Shown here: positions 5,322 through 7,140 of the stretch, one piece after another
Position numbering within the stretch: position 1 is the first letter of the stretch
Layout: each line of letters opens with the position of its first letter
Assembly: GCA_016286835.1 (NCBI GenBank)
Contig: JAEEUD010000093.1
Coordinates: forward strand, 1 to 7,140
Source of the DNA: Pyramidobacter sp.
Lineage (GTDB): Bacteria > Synergistota > Synergistia > Synergistales > Dethiosulfovibrionaceae
Direction of reading: 5' to 3'
DNA: 7,140 nt
Notes under the pieces: model-generated
Seen by the model: only the letters and a program-made list of their open reading frames with translations
What the model was told of the DNA's origin: nothing
Databases searched by the model: none
Made by a program: the position numbers and the translations under genes

Positions 5322-6086
5322 ATGAAAAAACTTTTTGCGGCGTTGACGCTGTTGTTTGCCCTTTGTCAGTGTGCGCCGGCCGTGCCCACTGTGAATGAGA
5401 TCGAGAATAAATACCGCGCCTGCGTTCCTTCCGCCTGGGGCGAGGCCATTACGGGCGTCCTCAGACGCGTGCCTGTGGCGGAAAAGATCGTCTTTCTCAC
5501 GTTCGACGCCTGCGGCGGCGCCCGGGGCTCCGGCGCAGACACGCGCATCATTGAACTCCTGCGGCGGGAAAAAATCCCGGCAACCCTGTTCATCAACAGC
5601 CGCTGGATCGACGCTAATCCAAAGCTGTTCGCCGACCTTGCCCGCGACCCGCTTTTTTCGATCCAGAACCACGGATTCACGCACCATCCGCTCAGCGTCA
5701 CAGGCCGCAGCGTCTACGGCATCGCCGGTACCGCCTCGCCGCGCGAAGTGTACGAAGAGATCATGGGCTGCGACGCGAAGATCGCCGCACTCACGGGAAA
5801 ACATCCGCGATTCTTCCGTTCCGGAACGGCCTATTACGACGACGTGGCCGTGAAGATCGCGTCCGACCTCGGCTATACGATCGCCGGCTTCGACGTGCTC
5901 GGTGACCGCGGCGCGACATACTCGGCCGACGAGATCGAAACAGCCGCGCAGAACATCCGTCCCGGCTCGATCGTCATCTATCACATGAACCAGCCCAAGA
6001 AGGCCACTTATAACGGCCTGCGTCGCGTCATTCCGAGACTGAAAGAGCAGGGGTGGAGCTTCGCGCGGATGGAGGAGTATTTATAA
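5322..6086 (+). CDS. Secreted NodB-type polysaccharide deacetylase (CE4-like)
   Basis: Exported carbohydrate deacetylase, 254 residues, likely acting on peptidoglycan or surface polysaccharide N-acetyl groups. The signal peptide is MKKLFAALTLLFALCQCAPA (1-20), ending in a possible AxA-like cleavage site. Cys15 and Cys17 give a non-canonical lipobox, so lipidation is possible but unproven. NodB motifs: TFDACGG (60-66), HGFTHHP (117-123, metal histidines), FRSGTAYYD (165-173, in place of RxPxG), GFDVLGD (189-195) and IVIYHMN (217-223, His221). Motif 1 is TFDA rather than TFDD: the usual metal-binding second Asp is Ala, and Asp73 in GSGAD may substitute. The ATG at 5322 has GGAAGGGAG eight bases upstream; an earlier in-frame start lacks this and would mask the signal peptide. 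It is 67 bp upstream of glf on the same strand. Confidence 0.85.
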   Translation: MKKLFAALTLLFALCQCAPAVPTVNEIENKYRACVPSAWGEAITGVLRRVPVAEKIVFLTFDACGGARGSGADTRIIELLRREKIPATLFINSRWIDANPKLFADLARDPLFSIQNHGFTHHPLSVTGRSVYGIAGTASPREVYEEIMGCDAKIAALTGKHPRFFRSGTAYYDDVAVKIASDLGYTIAGFDVLGDRGATYSADEIETAAQNIRPGSIVIYHMNQPKKATYNGLRRVIPRLKEQGWSFARMEEYL

Positions 6087-6153
6087 ATAAGGGGTAGATA
6101 CTTGGGGCGTGATGATTCAGAATGTCCATCGCTATTCTTGGGGGTGTAAACGA

Positions 6154-7140
6154 ATGTTTGACTATCTTGTCATTGGCAGTGGACTGTTTGGCAGCGTCTT
6201 TGCCCATGAAATGAAAAAGAAAGGTAAAAGCTGCCTTGTCCTTGAGCGCCGCTCTCACGTCGGTGGCAACGTCTATTGTGAAGAGCGCGAGGGCATTAAC
6301 GTGCACATGTATGGGGCGCATATTTTCCACACGGATGATAAGACCGTGTGGAACTACGTTAATCAGTTCGTAGAGTTCAACAACTACGTCAACTCCCCCG
6401 TGGCAAATTATAAAGGTGAATTATACAACCTGCCGTTTAACATGAATACTTTTGTTAAACTGTGGAACGTAGTTACCCCTGCTGAAGCGGCTGCTAAAAT
6501 TGCCGAACAGCGCAAAGCTATTACTGGCGAGCCAAAAAATTTGGAAGAACAGGCTATCTCCCTCGTAGGCACAGACATCTATACCAAGCTCATCAAAGGT
6601 TACACCGAAAAACAATGGGGCCACAGCTGCACAGAATTGCCCGCATTTATCATTCGCCGTCTGCCCGTGCGCTACACTTTCGACAACAACTACTTCAACG
6701 ACCGTTATCAGGGTATACCCGTTGGTGGTTACAATAAAATGATTGATGCTTTACTTGACGGCATCGAAGTAAAACTAAACGTCGATTACAATGAAAATCG
6801 TGCTGAATACGCCAGCATTGCAAAAACAGTTGTCTATACCGGCCCAATCGACGCGTATTTCGGTTACAAGCTCGGCCGCCTGGAATACCGAGGTCTTCGC
6901 TTTGAGACTGAACGCCTGGAAGAAGTCAACCACCAAGGTGTTGCCGTGATGAACTATACTGACCGTGAAACGCCCTTTACCCGTATCATCGAGCATAAAC
7001 ACTTTGAGATGTTTGGTGATGATGTTTATAAATGTCCCAAAACAGTTATCTCTCGCGAGTATTCGACCGAGTGGAAAGACGGCATGGAGCCATACTACAG
7101 TGTAAACGATGATAAGAATATGTCTCTTTATCTGGAATAC
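6154..7140 (+). CDS. glf: UDP-galactopyranose mutase (runs off right edge)
   Basis: FAD-dependent conversion of UDP-galactopyranose to UDP-galactofuranose, the donor for galactofuranose in LPS O-antigen, capsule or other glycans; cytoplasmic. The window shows 329 residues of a protein normally about 370-390 long. Features: N-terminal FAD-binding Rossmann motif VIGSGLFGS (6-14), GGNVY (37-41), YGAHIFHT (53-60), KGYTEKQWG (148-156) with the conserved active-site Trp155, RRLPVRYTFDNNYFNDRYQG (168-187), and YTGPIDAYFGYKLG (228-241). All match the prokaryotic enzyme strongly. The ATG at 6154 has GGGGGTG eight bases upstream. The gene is plainly AT-richer than its neighbours: hand counts give 22/60 G+C in 6421-6480 and 24/60 in 6781-6840, against 41/60 in 1021-1080 and 37/60 in 5821-5880. 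This suggests acquisition with a surface-polysaccharide cluster continuing to the right. No clear own promoter is seen. Confidence 0.97.
   Translation, partial: MFDYLVIGSGLFGSVFAHEMKKKGKSCLVLERRSHVGGNVYCEEREGINVHMYGAHIFHTDDKTVWNYVNQFVEFNNYVNSPVANYKGELYNLPFNMNTFVKLWNVVTPAEAAAKIAEQRKAITGEPKNLEEQAISLVGTDIYTKLIKGYTEKQWGHSCTELPAFIIRRLPVRYTFDNNYFNDRYQGIPVGGYNKMIDALLDGIEVKLNVDYNENRAEYASIAKTVVYTGPIDAYFGYKLGRLEYRGLRFETERLEEVNHQGVAVMNYTDRETPFTRIIEHKHFEMFGDDVYKCPKTVISREYSTEWKDGMEPYYSVNDDKNMSLYLEY

Noticed and set aside
6101..6147. Imperfect direct repeat CTTGGGGCG / CTTGGGGGTG before glf
   Set aside because: Too short and imperfect for an attachment site; the second copy is explained as the glf ribosome-binding region.
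6028..7002. Short minus-strand open frames under glf
   Set aside because: Opposite a strongly conserved glf reading frame and without motifs of their own.

Overview
The window is a GC-rich bacterial chromosome segment with eight protein-coding genes, two of them cut by the window edges. All six complete genes are intact, and none is a mobile-element or CRISPR gene. Good Shine-Dalgarno sequences (GGAGG/AAGGAG type) precede almost every start. The mix of an M20D amidohydrolase, an AEC permease and a LysE-type amino-acid exporter fits an amino-acid-using, probably anaerobic bacterium. A Synergistota-like host is my guess from gene mix and composition only and is weakly supported.

Layout from left to right: (1) 1-258, minus strand: N-terminal part of a cytidine deaminase with the HAE zinc/catalytic motif. 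(2) 393-1124, plus: YgjP/DUF45-type zinc metallopeptidase (HELCH). (3) 1131-2072, minus: AEC-family permease, convergent with (2) across a 6-bp gap. (4) 2459-3316/3319, plus: MBL-fold hydrolase, whose stop overlaps the start of (5), a LysE/ArgO-type exporter (3316-3927), giving a two-gene operon. (6) 3950-3995: an 18-bp perfect-stem bidirectional terminator. (7) 4026-5198, minus: M20D amidohydrolase. (8) 5322-6086, plus: secreted NodB-type polysaccharide deacetylase, divergent from (7) across a small promoter region with a 15-nt dyad. (9) 6154 to the right edge, plus: UDP-galactopyranose mutase (glf), clearly more AT-rich than everything before it and probably the first gene seen of a surface-polysaccharide locus.

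The most interesting non-coding signal is three intergenic 16-mers matching the bacterial centromere parS (consensus TGTTTCACGTGAAACA) at 14/16, 15/16 and 14/16. One lies at 291-306; the other two lie at 2140-2155 and 2191-2206. About 0.002 such matches (two or fewer mismatches) would be expected by chance in a window this size under equal base frequencies. I read them as ParB-binding sites, suggesting an origin-proximal location, although parAB and oriC are not in the window. Several dyads also sit just upstream of -10-like hexamers in the divergent intergenic regions.

I found no convincing undescribed multi-gene system. The genes are mostly ordinary housekeeping, transport and envelope functions.
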